From Candidatus Cloacimonadota bacterium (lineage in GTDB: Bacteria; Cloacimonadota; Cloacimonadia; Cloacimonadales; Cloacimonadaceae), in contig JAQVMI010000059.1 of NCBI GenBank assembly GCA_028703735.1, positions 1 to 8,809 on the forward strand: a DNA stretch of 8,809 bases, in the 5' to 3' direction. The notes beneath the pieces are model-generated. The model did no database searches, was not told where the DNA came from, and was given only the letters and a program-made list of their open reading frames with translations. Positions 1 to 7,216 of this stretch are shown piece by piece. A program made the position numbers and the translations under genes. Positions within the stretch are counted from its first letter, which is position 1. Each line of letters starts with the position of its first letter.

Positions 1-896
1 CAACTTCCAGCTGCTATCTCCACAGTTTCGGTAAATAGCTGCTTCCTGATTCGTAAAGAGCTCATTCTGGCACTTTCTGTTTCGGATGTTATGCTTAGCA
101 ATTCCTGTTTCACAGTGTGGTAACCACTTTGAACCAAGGGTCCGGCTACCATATTTACCGCAAGAACCAATAAAACCGCAAGCACTGCCCCAAGTATCTT
201 TGTGGAACGGGTAGCCAATACAAAATAGCTAATGGCAAAGAATACCCCTGCCGACAGCATTGCAATTCTTGCTCCTGCAATGGTGAAAACAGAATACATC
301 GCCAAAGCTAAAAAGCCACAGATTACCTTAAGCAACATACTTTTGTGTATTTGGGTAATGAAAAGCACAAAAGGCAACGGTATTAAAAAGAAGGCTGCCA
401 AATTGTTTTCGTTATGAAAGGGACCAGTTGGTACAAAGGTTGTATCTCCATAATAACGTGAAATGGGTAGATGATTGAAACTGGTAATCTCCCAAAACGC
501 AGTAACCAGATACAGGCAAAATATTATAAAAAAGAACCAGGGACTAAGCCTTAGGATAGCCTTGTTTCTAAATAAGCCGCTGAATACCATGAAGATGGCT
601 AAATTGATAAAGATTATCATGATATACTGCATAGCATTACTCGCATCTATAGCCCAATTATAGCTTAGCATTGCATAGGCTAACCAAAACACTAAAAATA
701 TGATAGGGGCATAATTAGCTTGATTTATTACCTTGGTTTGGGGGTGCACAAAAGCATACAAAACACAAAGCAACACACTTATCAGCAATACAATGGTGTT
801 GTAAATGGCATACACAGCAAAAAACTGCATAAAAGCGAGCAATATCAAAATTGCATATATGACACTTTTGGGATTGGTAAAGCTTATAGCTTCCAT
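1..896 (-). CDS. O-antigen polymerase/ligase-like membrane protein (Wzy/WaaL type), 3' end beyond window
   Basis: The frame is open from ATG at 896 to the window edge, giving 298 codons with no stop, so the C-terminal part is missing. The protein is very hydrophobic, with predicted membrane segments near residues 12-30, 33-50, 62-79, 90-107, 119-134, 166-181, 188-206, 210-227 and 234-252. Residues 158-170 (GPFHNENNLAAFF) match the G-x-F-x-N-x-N-x-xA signature of the Wzy_C/O-antigen ligase family, and residues 207-216 (AGARIAMLSA) match its usual following S/A-R segment. The R-rich stretch near 277-287 should open the large periplasmic loop. Family members polymerise or transfer undecaprenyl-linked glycans at the outer face of the inner membrane. 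Polymerase and ligase cannot be told apart from sequence. The start lies 10 nt after the stop of the Wzz-like gene with only a weak ribosome-binding site, which suggests translational coupling. Confidence 0.82.
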   Translation of the reverse strand, partial: MEAISFTNPKSVIYAILILLAFMQFFAVYAIYNTIVLLISVLLCVLYAFVHPQTKVINQANYAPIIFLVFWLAYAMLSYNWAIDASNAMQYIMIIFINLAIFMVFSGLFRNKAILRLSPWFFFIIFCLYLVTAFWEITSFNHLPISRYYGDTTFVPTGPFHNENNLAAFFLIPLPFVLFITQIHKSMLLKVICGFLALAMYSVFTIAGARIAMLSAGVFFAISYFVLATRSTKILGAVLAVLLVLAVNMVAGPLVQSGYHTVKQELLSITSETESARMSSLRIRKQLFTETVEIAAGS

Positions 897-906
897 TTTT
901 ACAGTA

Positions 907-2082
907 TTACTTGCGAGCGAAAACAGTCCTGATGATTTCCTGAATTTTATCACTGTTCTGCACAAAAAGCCGCTCTTTAATCAGAGCCAGACAACAAGCG
1001 ATCATAAATGCAGCAAAGGTCGACAGGATAACAGTGATAGCTCTTTTGGGTTTGGAGCGCAAACCTGCCAATTGAGGAGGATCCAGCACTTCGAAGGTTG
1101 GAAGGTCTTTCAGCTCTTCCAGTTTTGCCAGCTCAAACTGTGGATACAGGTATTCTATCACCTTTTTCTTAATCTCTACATTTATCATCATTTGAGCGTA
1201 TTGCATACTAAGATCGGGAATTCTATCAATCTGCATTACGTAGCGAGGGACAAGCTTAGAATCGCTACTCTCTATCTCTTTCAGTTTTTGGCTAAGTACT
1301 TTCTTCTTTTCCGCAAGAGTTAACAAAGTAGGTGAGTTTTCTGCATATTGAGTTCTGGCAAGGTCATATTCAATTTCGGCTTTAATATATTCTGCAGATT
1401 GTTCACCGTATAGCGAAACCATGGCTTCGGTTTGCTTATCCAGGGCTATTGAACGGTTTTTCACCTGGAAATCCCTTATTGCAAGACCCAGTGAATCGGC
1501 TTCCCGCATGTGCTTATTTACCTGTAGTTGCAAGAATTCTCTTTTCTGTTTACCCTTGCTCATCCTGTTGCTTAGGTTATATTTGGCGAGGTTATCTATG
1601 TAGTATTGCACGATATCCCTGGATAGGGTTTTGCTTCTTGTTTCGGCACTAATCCTCACAACTTGGCTTTCTTCGTCGTAAGAGGCTTTCAGCACCTTTG
1701 TAGTAAGGCTTCGAACTGCAACTTCCCTGGCTTCAAGTGAATCTTCACTTGTGATCTTGAAGTATTTTATTAGCTTGAATTCGTCCACCACTTTCTGGCT
1801 GAAAGTGCGGCTTTTCATTATGGTAATAAAATCTATTGCCTGTTCTGCCTTTGAAGTAGTAAACAGGCTTCCACCTGCAAGGTCAAGCAGATTTGTGCTG
1901 AATGCTCCTACATCGTTCCCTTCAGAAACAGGCACTATGGTTGCAGTGGATTTCCAGTGTTTGGGAACAATAAGCGAATAGGTTATGGAGCTTATTGCCG
2001 CTATTACGGTTAGCCAGATCACCAATTTTTTGTTTTTGGCAATCAACAGGGCAAGATCAAGGATTCCCAGATCATTATTCAT
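907..2082 (-). CDS. Wzz/GNVR-type polysaccharide chain-length determinant protein
   Basis: This 391-aa protein has the architecture of polysaccharide co-polymerases. A short cytoplasmic N-terminus leads into a membrane segment near residues 19-37. A segment around PKHWKSTATIVP then opens the periplasmic domain. A long charged, helical region (about 150-310) is likely coiled coil. A Pro-rich approach (DPPQLAGLRSKPKR, 334-347) precedes a second membrane segment (about 348-368) and a short tail. The Pro-rich motif just before TM2 is characteristic of Wzz. There is no fused C-terminal tyrosine kinase with Walker motifs, so this is not the Wzc/BY-kinase form. It should set glycan chain length together with the Wzy-like protein encoded 10 nt downstream. 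The start is ATG at 2082, with GAAGAG about 10 nt upstream. The substrate polysaccharide is unknown because no glycosyltransferases are in the window. Confidence 0.88.
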   Translation of the reverse strand: MNNDLGILDLALLIAKNKKLVIWLTVIAAISSITYSLIVPKHWKSTATIVPVSEGNDVGAFSTNLLDLAGGSLFTTSKAEQAIDFITIMKSRTFSQKVVDEFKLIKYFKITSEDSLEAREVAVRSLTTKVLKASYDEESQVVRISAETRSKTLSRDIVQYYIDNLAKYNLSNRMSKGKQKREFLQLQVNKHMREADSLGLAIRDFQVKNRSIALDKQTEAMVSLYGEQSAEYIKAEIEYDLARTQYAENSPTLLTLAEKKKVLSQKLKEIESSDSKLVPRYVMQIDRIPDLSMQYAQMMINVEIKKKVIEYLYPQFELAKLEELKDLPTFEVLDPPQLAGLRSKPKRAITVILSTFAAFMIACCLALIKERLFVQNSDKIQEIIRTVFARK

Positions 2083-2155
2083 ACTTTGTTTTCTCTTCTT
2101 TCCTGGTGATAACAGGGCATAACACCCTGCGGATTATTGATCTGCATGCTCTTAT

Positions 2156-4606
2156 TCAATTACCGCTGATTAACAGCTTGCCTTCGGATTCAATTTTTGA
2201 GCCAGGCATTTGGATAAGCTTACCTTTTACATTTAGTGTGCTGCCCTTTTTTAGTACTAACGTACAATTTGGCAACAGGGTAAGATCGCCTTCACAAATC
2301 ACACTGGCTTTTTTCTCTAACACAGTTCTGTTTGATAAGAAAGCAGTAGCATTAAGGGAGTATTTTCCTTTCTTCAGGGTTGCGGGAAGGCTGGAAACCA
2401 GCTTTAGCAGCTTACCTTCTCCTGCTTCCAATCCCAAACTAATTGTATCCTTATCTCCCATTATCAAAGAGTTATCCAGAGGATTATAAAGGGCTGGATA
2501 GGTTCCAAAAGCTCCACTCTGAAAGCTTAAAGATAAGGTTTGAGGATCGAACTGCTTGTAATATGTATCGTAAGAATCGGGATGCACCCTATCTGGATAA
2601 CGCATGGCATCCTGCATGGTGCCAATAAAATAATCACCCCGTCGATTTACTGCAAAAATCGCCGGAGCACCAGATTCATCCAAATAGTATCCACATTCCA
2701 CATAGCCTTCGTAGCTGCCCTTTCCTGTTTTGACAACACTGATATCTTTCACGCCATGATTCTGCATTAGCTGATTGCTTTTCTGGTCATTAGTCATTAT
2801 TGTGGTAGCACCTAACCATTTCCAATTCTTTAACAAAGCTCCATAAAACTTCAGTTCGGGATTCACTTTTTGCGTAATCCCCCAGATTTGATTATCGGTA
2901 GAAAGCTCTTTGCCTCCCACCGATCTAATGGCACAATAATTTCCTGCACCTGTGCCGGGATTTACTATGGCTGTGATGTAAAAGCTAAATATACCATCGG
3001 GTGCATAGCACAAGGGTAAATAGAACAAGGCTTTTTGGGTTGCCCGCGGAGGTTGTGCCCAAGCTACCCAATATTTTCCATCCCAATTGCCAAATGCTTG
3101 CACTACAGGATAGAAAGTGCGTCCCGGTTCAGCATCCGAATAAGCTTTGCTTTCTCTGTAAACTCGTAAAACCTGATGATCTATGGATTCCTGAATGAAA
3201 TTCTTTTGGTCGGGTGAAAAGTTGCTTTCTGGTTTCACAGGATACATATCGGGAAGGAAGAAGCGTGGTTTTGCCAATTGGCGTGATAAATCTACCTGAT
3301 TAAACAGGCTTGGGTTTGTGCTATTGGCAAATTTGCGGTATTCAATATCGTAAGTAGCAGACATTAACTGAGGCAAATCCGGCTCTATCAGGCTTTGCAA
3401 AATGGCATAGCTGCTAAGCTGAGGCTGGAAAGGCTCATCCTTGGAATACACGTGTTTTATCACATCGCCATGAGGAGTATTCACCAAATCTCTTAACCGC
3501 TGATTTATCTTTGTTTTCCAATAAGCGGTATTGGTTCTTAGCTCAAAATGTATTTGATCTTCAATCTCCACATAATCCAAGGTTAAATCGAAACCACCAT
3601 GCCAATAAAGCCTGGTAAGCAGACTTTGAAGCAGGTATAGCTTATCAAGAGGAGGCGTAGCAGGATTATCATCCAAATCGTCTGTTAACAGCTTGCTTGC
3701 CAATAATTCCGGATAACTGAAGGCAAATTTCAGATCAAAGAAATCTGTGGGGCTTCCCTTTATCCGATAATCCTTTAAGGTCAATTTCCCATAATTGCTG
3801 CCTTTGGCGGATACAACATTCACCGAGTCGCCAAAATCATAAATTGAACCCAAAAAACCTTGAGGGATAAAGGAAAGCAGCACCTGGCTTTCCATGCTTC
3901 GTTGCTCCAGATTACTTATTTTTACCCTGAAGGTTACGTAAAGCGAATCTGTTGCAGGTGCTGGTTGTGAGCTATCTTTCAAAATGTGAAATTCGTTGCC
4001 AAGCTTTTGAGCTTTGCCCTTTGAATCTTTCCAGCGGTAGGTTAAATCCGTATAAGCATAGCCTGGTTTATCTTTATTTTTTGCACATTTCCAAGCATAA
4101 CCATAGGAAGCAGAGTTGTCTGCAAAAAGAGACCCCACCCGTTTGGAAACATGTTTATTATTATCTGCCTGCAAGGTGCCATACCAGTATAGGCTTTGTT
4201 CATTATCTCCAGGTTTTACAGAGCTGGAATCGGTAAATTCTGCTTCAAAACGGTAATAATTCGAAGTGGATAAACCCGCCAAAGAAGCACTACGAGGATC
4301 GTTGGGATCACTGCTCCAGCTATTATCTATCAGAATTGCATCCATACCGTTATCATCCAATAACTTTAGCAGTGCAGCCAGGTCCTTATCGCTATTATTT
4401 GTTTCCATAATCGTGGCATTTAAGCCAAGCTGCTTCATTTTGGCAATAATACCGGCATTGTGCTTATCGAAAAAACCGCTGCCATGACGCACATAGGAAT
4501 ATGTACCCAGGGGAAATTCTTCGGAGTATTTACCGAATAGCGGTAGTAAAACTAACACTAACAGCAGCATTATGCCGCAATTTCTGATAAAGAACGAAGC
4601 TTTCAT
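2156..4606 (-). CDS. Secreted glycoside-hydrolase-like protein with insertion and repeat-like C-terminal tail
   Basis: I do not recognise this 816-aa protein as a named family. A hydrophobic stretch (about 11-24) after two basic residues looks like a Sec signal peptide without a clear lipobox. What follows resembles a TIM-barrel hydrolase. A first strand/helix pair lies at 33-65 (GTYSYVRHG, then KMKQLGLNATIM). A DEP motif at 390-392 is in the typical acid position after a strand. DMYPV lies at 453-457, VVQAFG at 501-506, and an L-C-Y-A-P-D-G-I-F strand at 532-540. Residues 720-737 (ISLGLEAGEGKLLKL) resemble the C-terminal beta-sandwich of many glycosidases. Residues about 115-290 are an insertion rich in aromatic residues and beta-forming stretches, perhaps carbohydrate binding. 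The tail (about 770-816) has short beta repeats (LTL, LVL, LNV, KIE, LLI) like a beta-helix or surface cap. ATG 4606 is preceded by GGGAG five nt upstream. The enzymatic role is inference; the location before wzz/wzy suggests action on an exported polysaccharide. Confidence 0.6.
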   Translation of the reverse strand: MKASFFIRNCGIMLLLVLVLLPLFGKYSEEFPLGTYSYVRHGSGFFDKHNAGIIAKMKQLGLNATIMETNNSDKDLAALLKLLDDNGMDAILIDNSWSSDPNDPRSASLAGLSTSNYYRFEAEFTDSSSVKPGDNEQSLYWYGTLQADNNKHVSKRVGSLFADNSASYGYAWKCAKNKDKPGYAYTDLTYRWKDSKGKAQKLGNEFHILKDSSQPAPATDSLYVTFRVKISNLEQRSMESQVLLSFIPQGFLGSIYDFGDSVNVVSAKGSNYGKLTLKDYRIKGSPTDFFDLKFAFSYPELLASKLLTDDLDDNPATPPLDKLYLLQSLLTRLYWHGGFDLTLDYVEIEDQIHFELRTNTAYWKTKINQRLRDLVNTPHGDVIKHVYSKDEPFQPQLSSYAILQSLIEPDLPQLMSATYDIEYRKFANSTNPSLFNQVDLSRQLAKPRFFLPDMYPVKPESNFSPDQKNFIQESIDHQVLRVYRESKAYSDAEPGRTFYPVVQAFGNWDGKYWVAWAQPPRATQKALFYLPLCYAPDGIFSFYITAIVNPGTGAGNYCAIRSVGGKELSTDNQIWGITQKVNPELKFYGALLKNWKWLGATTIMTNDQKSNQLMQNHGVKDISVVKTGKGSYEGYVECGYYLDESGAPAIFAVNRRGDYFIGTMQDAMRYPDRVHPDSYDTYYKQFDPQTLSLSFQSGAFGTYPALYNPLDNSLIMGDKDTISLGLEAGEGKLLKLVSSLPATLKKGKYSLNATAFLSNRTVLEKKASVICEGDLTLLPNCTLVLKKGSTLNVKGKLIQMPGSKIESEGKLLISGN

Positions 4607-4670
4607 GTTTTCTCCCTTTATTTGTGTTTTACTGGTAATATAAATAGCATCATAAATAGATTTTATGCAG

Positions 4671-5930
4671 TTAAAGGGTTAATTTCAGCCAGGGATCCAG
4701 CACATCAGGCATTTTAATGCTGCCATCAGCTTGCTGATAGGTTTCCAGTAGCGCAATCATCAGCCTTGGAGTAGCCAAGCCGGAGCCATTAAGTGTATGC
4801 AAATGCTTCACCTTACCGCTTTCATCTTTAAAACGAATATTGGCACGCCGAGCCTGAAACTCCCCAAAATTACTTACTGAAGACACTTCCAGATATTTTT
4901 GTGATCCGGGAGCCCAAACTTCCAGATCGTAAGTACGCTGTGAAGCAAAGGATAGATCGCCGGTGCAGAGATTCAACACGCGATAGTGTAATCCAAAAGC
5001 CTGCAAAATAGCCTCGGCATTAGCAAGCATTTCTTCCAGTGCCGTAGCTGATGTTTCCGGCTGCACAAACCGCACCATTTCCACTTTGTTAAATTGGTGC
5101 AAACGCTGTAAACCCTTGGTATCCTTGCCATAAGAACCTGCCTCTCTACGGAAACAGGGAGTGTATGACACAAAACACTTGGGTAAATCCCTGGAGAGTA
5201 ACACTTCATCTGCAAAGAAATTGGTTACGGGAACCTCTGCTGTGGGAATGAGGAATAAATCATCTTCATTCACATGATACATATCATCTTCCAATTTGGG
5301 AAGTTGCCCTGTACCGGTCATAGTTTTCCGGTTTACCAAAAGCGGTACCATTAGTTCTTCGTAACCATGTTTTTGCAGGTGAAACTCCAGCATAAAGCTG
5401 ATCAAAGCACGCTCTAAACGAGCACCTTGTCCGGTATATACAGGAAATCCACTACCCGAAATCTTTGCTCCACGCATCAGATCCAGCAGCTTATTTTGGG
5501 TGGCTATTTCCAAATGATCCTTGGGAGTAAAACTAAATGCAGGTTTTTCACCCCAGGTTTTTACTATTTCATTAGAGCTTTCATCACGCCCTACTGGAAC
5601 TTCCGTTTGGGGAATATTGGGCAAGGTTAACAGCACATTATCCAGATTTGTATTGGCTTCGCTTAAAGCTGCGGAAATCCGTTTCAGATCATTTGCCACT
5701 TTGGTCATTTCGTCTATTTCGGCAGTGGCATCTTCCTTTGCTTTTTTCTTATTCGCAATGGTTTGCGACATGGCATTCTGCTCTGCCTTTAGATTATCAA
5801 AATCGAATTGCAGCTTGCGTCTCTGTTCGTCTATTGCAATTAAAACTTCCAAATCTGCTTTTTCGTTTTTATTCTTAATCGCTTCCCGCATTATCTCCAG
5901 ATTATTGCGGATAAATTTGATATCTATCAT
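4671..5930 (-). CDS. serS: Serine--tRNA ligase
   Basis: This 419-aa protein is the normal length for bacterial SerRS, which charges tRNA-Ser (and tRNA-Sec) with serine using ATP in the cytoplasm. The N-terminus (MIDIKFIRNNLEIMREAI) and a charged helical hairpin (about 28-100) form the tRNA-binding coiled-coil arm. The class II core follows: motif 1 around GARLERALISFMLEF, the serine-binding T-A-E (PTAEVPVTN), motif 2 (CFRREAGSYGKDTKGL then RLHQF) and motif 3 at about 381-397 (NGSGLATPRLMIALLE), ending in the usual QADGSIKMPDVL. All key residues look intact. The start ATG 5930 is supported by AGGAGA with a 6-nt spacer. The gene lies 94 bp downstream of tpiA on the same strand and 64 bp upstream of the secreted-protein gene, so co-transcription is plausible. 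Its Shine-Dalgarno sequence lies within a short palindromic decamer shared with the tpiA 3' hairpins. Confidence 0.98.
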   Translation of the reverse strand: MIDIKFIRNNLEIMREAIKNKNEKADLEVLIAIDEQRRKLQFDFDNLKAEQNAMSQTIANKKKAKEDATAEIDEMTKVANDLKRISAALSEANTNLDNVLLTLPNIPQTEVPVGRDESSNEIVKTWGEKPAFSFTPKDHLEIATQNKLLDLMRGAKISGSGFPVYTGQGARLERALISFMLEFHLQKHGYEELMVPLLVNRKTMTGTGQLPKLEDDMYHVNEDDLFLIPTAEVPVTNFFADEVLLSRDLPKCFVSYTPCFRREAGSYGKDTKGLQRLHQFNKVEMVRFVQPETSATALEEMLANAEAILQAFGLHYRVLNLCTGDLSFASQRTYDLEVWAPGSQKYLEVSSVSNFGEFQARRANIRFKDESGKVKHLHTLNGSGLATPRLMIALLETYQQADGSIKMPDVLDPWLKLTL

Positions 5931-5935
5931 GTGTT

Positions 5936-5946
5936 ATCTCCTGATA
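5936..5946 (-). promoter_or_regulatory. serS ribosome-binding site inside a repeat decamer
   Basis: On the minus strand the sequence ATCAGGAGAT (5945-5936) holds a strong Shine-Dalgarno core AGGAGA (5942-5937) six nt before the serS ATG. The decamer is flanked so that TATC/GATA (5935-5938 and 5943-5946) can form a 4-bp stem around AGGA. The same decamer or its complement is present in both hairpins at the tpiA 3' end. Confidence 0.8.
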
Positions 5947-6021
5947 TGTATAAATTAGTTATCCTGTTAATGTCTTGTGGTAAACTGCCATTTCCATCAT
6001 TGAGGTGTCCAAACCATAGCG

Positions 6022-6043
6022 GTGTCAATCTCCTGATTGACAC
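6022..6043 (-). repeat. 22-bp perfect hairpin overlapping the tpiA stop codon
   Basis: The plus strand reads GTGTCAATC (6022-6030), loop TCCT (6031-6034), then GATTGACAC (6035-6043): nine perfectly paired bases with a 4-nt loop. In the tpiA mRNA sense the loop is AGGA and the core is ATCAGGAGAT. The hairpin contains the tpiA stop codon (TGA 6027-6025). No T-run follows in the tpiA direction, so it is not a standard intrinsic terminator. Confidence 0.9.
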
Positions 6044-6825
6044 AAGCCGATCAGGAGATCGGCTTCCCTGGCAATCTTCACCATTTCGATAAAATCCTCT
6101 GCTTTCAGCGAAGCTCCGCCAATTAAACCACCATCTATATCTTCGCAGGCTAATAAAAGGGCAAGATTATCTGGCTTAACGCTGCCTCCATAAAGTATGG
6201 AAAGATTGGTAGCCACAACCCCTGAATAGTTTTCCATCATCCAACTACGGATAAGGGCATGAACTTCCTGGGCTTGCTCCGGAGTAGCAGTGCGTCCTGT
6301 TCCAATTGCCCAAACAGGTTCGTAGGCTATGATGATTTCGGTTCCGGTTTTAAGCGGTACATCTTGTAAACAGCCCTTAAGCTGTGCTAAAACAACTGCC
6401 TCTGTCTGATTAGCATCTCGCTGAGCTAAGGTTTCGCCAATACAGACAATTGGTGTAATACCATGAGCAAGCAGTTTTAGCAGCTTGTGTTGAACATTGG
6501 CATCGCTTTCATTATGATATTGCCTGCGTTCAGAGTGACCAATTATGCAATATGGCAGGTTTAGAGATTTTAGCATGGCAGCAGAAACCTCTCCAGTGTA
6601 TGCACCGTCACTATTCAAAGACACTTCCTGGGCAGACACCAGAATATCAGAACCAAAGCTTTCCCTTAGTGCTTCTGCTAAAAAAGGATAAGCAGGAGCT
6701 ACTACAGGAACTATTGATCCCAATTCCACACCTCTTAAGGCGGAAACAACTTCTTGGAAGAAATCCCGTGTTTCATCTAAACCTTTGTTCATCTTCCAGT
6801 TACCGGCTATTATTATCTTGCGCAT
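6025..6825 (-). CDS. tpiA: Triose-phosphate isomerase
   Basis: This 266-aa TIM-barrel enzyme interconverts dihydroxyacetone phosphate and glyceraldehyde 3-phosphate in glycolysis/gluconeogenesis. The substrate-binding Asn9 and Lys11 (AGNWKMNK), catalytic His97 (IIGHSERR), catalytic Glu169 with flexible loop 6 (AYEPVWAIGTGRTATP) and phosphate-binding YGGSV and GLIGGASL are all present. The start ATG 6825 has GAGGTG five nt upstream. The barrel normally ends around the final helix (about residue 254, KIAREA). Here about 12 extra residues (ADLLIGLCQSGD) are encoded by two adjoining perfect hairpins, and the TGA stop lies inside the second one. The tail therefore looks like a palindromic-repeat addition rather than native TIM sequence. 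The gene is divergent from dnaA and heads the minus-strand gene run. Confidence 0.98.
   Translation of the reverse strand: MRKIIIAGNWKMNKGLDETRDFFQEVVSALRGVELGSIVPVVAPAYPFLAEALRESFGSDILVSAQEVSLNSDGAYTGEVSAAMLKSLNLPYCIIGHSERRQYHNESDANVQHKLLKLLAHGITPIVCIGETLAQRDANQTEAVVLAQLKGCLQDVPLKTGTEIIIAYEPVWAIGTGRTATPEQAQEVHALIRSWMMENYSGVVATNLSILYGGSVKPDNLALLLACEDIDGGLIGGASLKAEDFIEMVKIAREADLLIGLCQSGD
6044..6065 (-). repeat. 22-bp perfect hairpin inside the tpiA 3' coding end
   Basis: The plus strand reads AAGCCGATC (6044-6052), loop AGGA (6053-6056), then GATCGGCTT (6057-6065). It directly abuts the neighbouring hairpin with no spacer and has the same geometry (9-4-9). The outer six base pairs differ from the neighbour, while the inner ATC/GAT and the loop motif are shared in opposite orientation. 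It encodes part of the extra C-terminal residues of TpiA (ADLLIGL). Confidence 0.9.
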
Positions 6826-6858
6826 AAATACACCTCACAATATTATCCTTGTCTAAGC

Positions 6859-6888
6859 ACATTAGTTTGGAAGGCAATATATGGTCAA
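6859..6888 (-). promoter_or_regulatory. Candidate sigma-70-type promoter for tpiA
   Basis: On the minus strand TTGACC (6888-6883) and TAATGT (6864-6859) are separated by 18 bp and lie about 34 bp upstream of the tpiA start. The -35 matches five of six consensus bases and the -10 is weaker. A second AT-rich GATAAT nearby (about 6842-6847) has no good -35. This is inferred from pattern only. Confidence 0.4.
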
Positions 6889-6944
6889 GACTTTTTTCCA
6901 TAAGTTGGGAATGTTTAAAGGTTGAAAGAATGGAATAAATGTTA

Positions 6945-7014
6945 GCAGGAGTCATTGCCATCAATGTTTTGCAACTCTCACTTTTACATAAAACACGATG
7001 GCAAGGACTAATGC
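6945..7014. repeat. Imperfect ~70-bp inverted-repeat unit A
   Basis: The left arm GCAGGAGTCATTGCCATC (6945-6962) and right arm GATGGCAAGGACTAATGC (6997-7014) pair at 15 of 18 positions across a 34-nt centre. Inside, TGTTTT (6965-6970) and AAAACA (6990-6995) extend the stem after a small bulge. The arms also resemble those of unit B, which lies 50 bp away in the opposite orientation. Confidence 0.75.
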
Positions 7015-7064
7015 GGCAGATTATAATGAAAGCTAATTAACTGAAGAACATTCGTTTAGCGCAC

Positions 7065-7135
7065 GCATGAGTCCTTTGCCCCGCCATTAAACGGTGGATA
7101 CTTTGTCAATTGTGATAGGGGCAAATGACTCCTGA
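7065..7135. repeat. Imperfect ~70-bp inverted-repeat unit B, inverted copy of unit A
   Basis: The left arm GCATGAGTCCTTTGCCCC (7065-7082) and right arm GGGGCAAATGACTCCTGA (7118-7135) pair at 15 of 18 positions across a 35-nt centre. The complement of the right arm shares CAGGAGTCATT plus GCC with unit A's left arm. The left arm likewise matches the complement of unit A's right arm (GCAT, AGTCCTT, GCC). The centres are not clearly similar, although unit B's centre holds a degenerate DnaA-box-like GGTGGATAC (7093-7101). Confidence 0.75.
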
Positions 7136-7163
7136 CTCACCTGATTATCCTGCATGAAACACG

Positions 7164-7216
7164 GAATCAATAAGGAATCAATACGGATGAAATCCTTATT
7201 GATTCCTTATTGATTC
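7164..7216. repeat. 53-bp near-perfect hairpin composed of 11-bp repeats
   Basis: The left arm (7164-7183) and right arm (7197-7216) are perfect 20-bp reverse complements. After one C/T mismatch, a further 4-bp stem GGAT/ATCC (7185-7188, 7192-7195) closes on loop GAA. Each arm is itself two near-identical 11-bp direct repeats (GGAATCAATAA then GGAATCAATAC; complement TTATTGATTCC). No T-run follows, so it is not an evident terminator. Confidence 0.88.

Noticed and set aside
805..1323. A 172-codon open frame on the plus strand
   Set aside because: It lies antisense to the Wzz-like gene and the start of the Wzy-like gene, both with clear family features. Its translation has no recognisable domain and is rich in residues typical of antisense frames.
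2113..2129. Hairpin CAGGG/CCCTG between the secreted-protein and Wzz-like genes
   Set aside because: The stem has only five pairs and no T-run follows on the minus strand, so it does not support a terminator.
5931..6024. T-box or leader-peptide control of serS
   Set aside because: The 94-bp gap is too short for a T-box and has no recognisable T-box motif or terminator. The short minus-strand reading frames in it contain no serine codon run, so serine attenuation is not supported.
6945..7135. Integron attC sites
   Set aside because: The paired imperfect palindromes have attC-like size, but the outer ends lack the RYYYAAC/GTTRRRY core sites and there are no cassette genes or integrase nearby.
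7164..7216. CRISPR-like array
   Set aside because: The repeat units are only 11 bp, adjoin without spacers and are arranged as an inverted pair.
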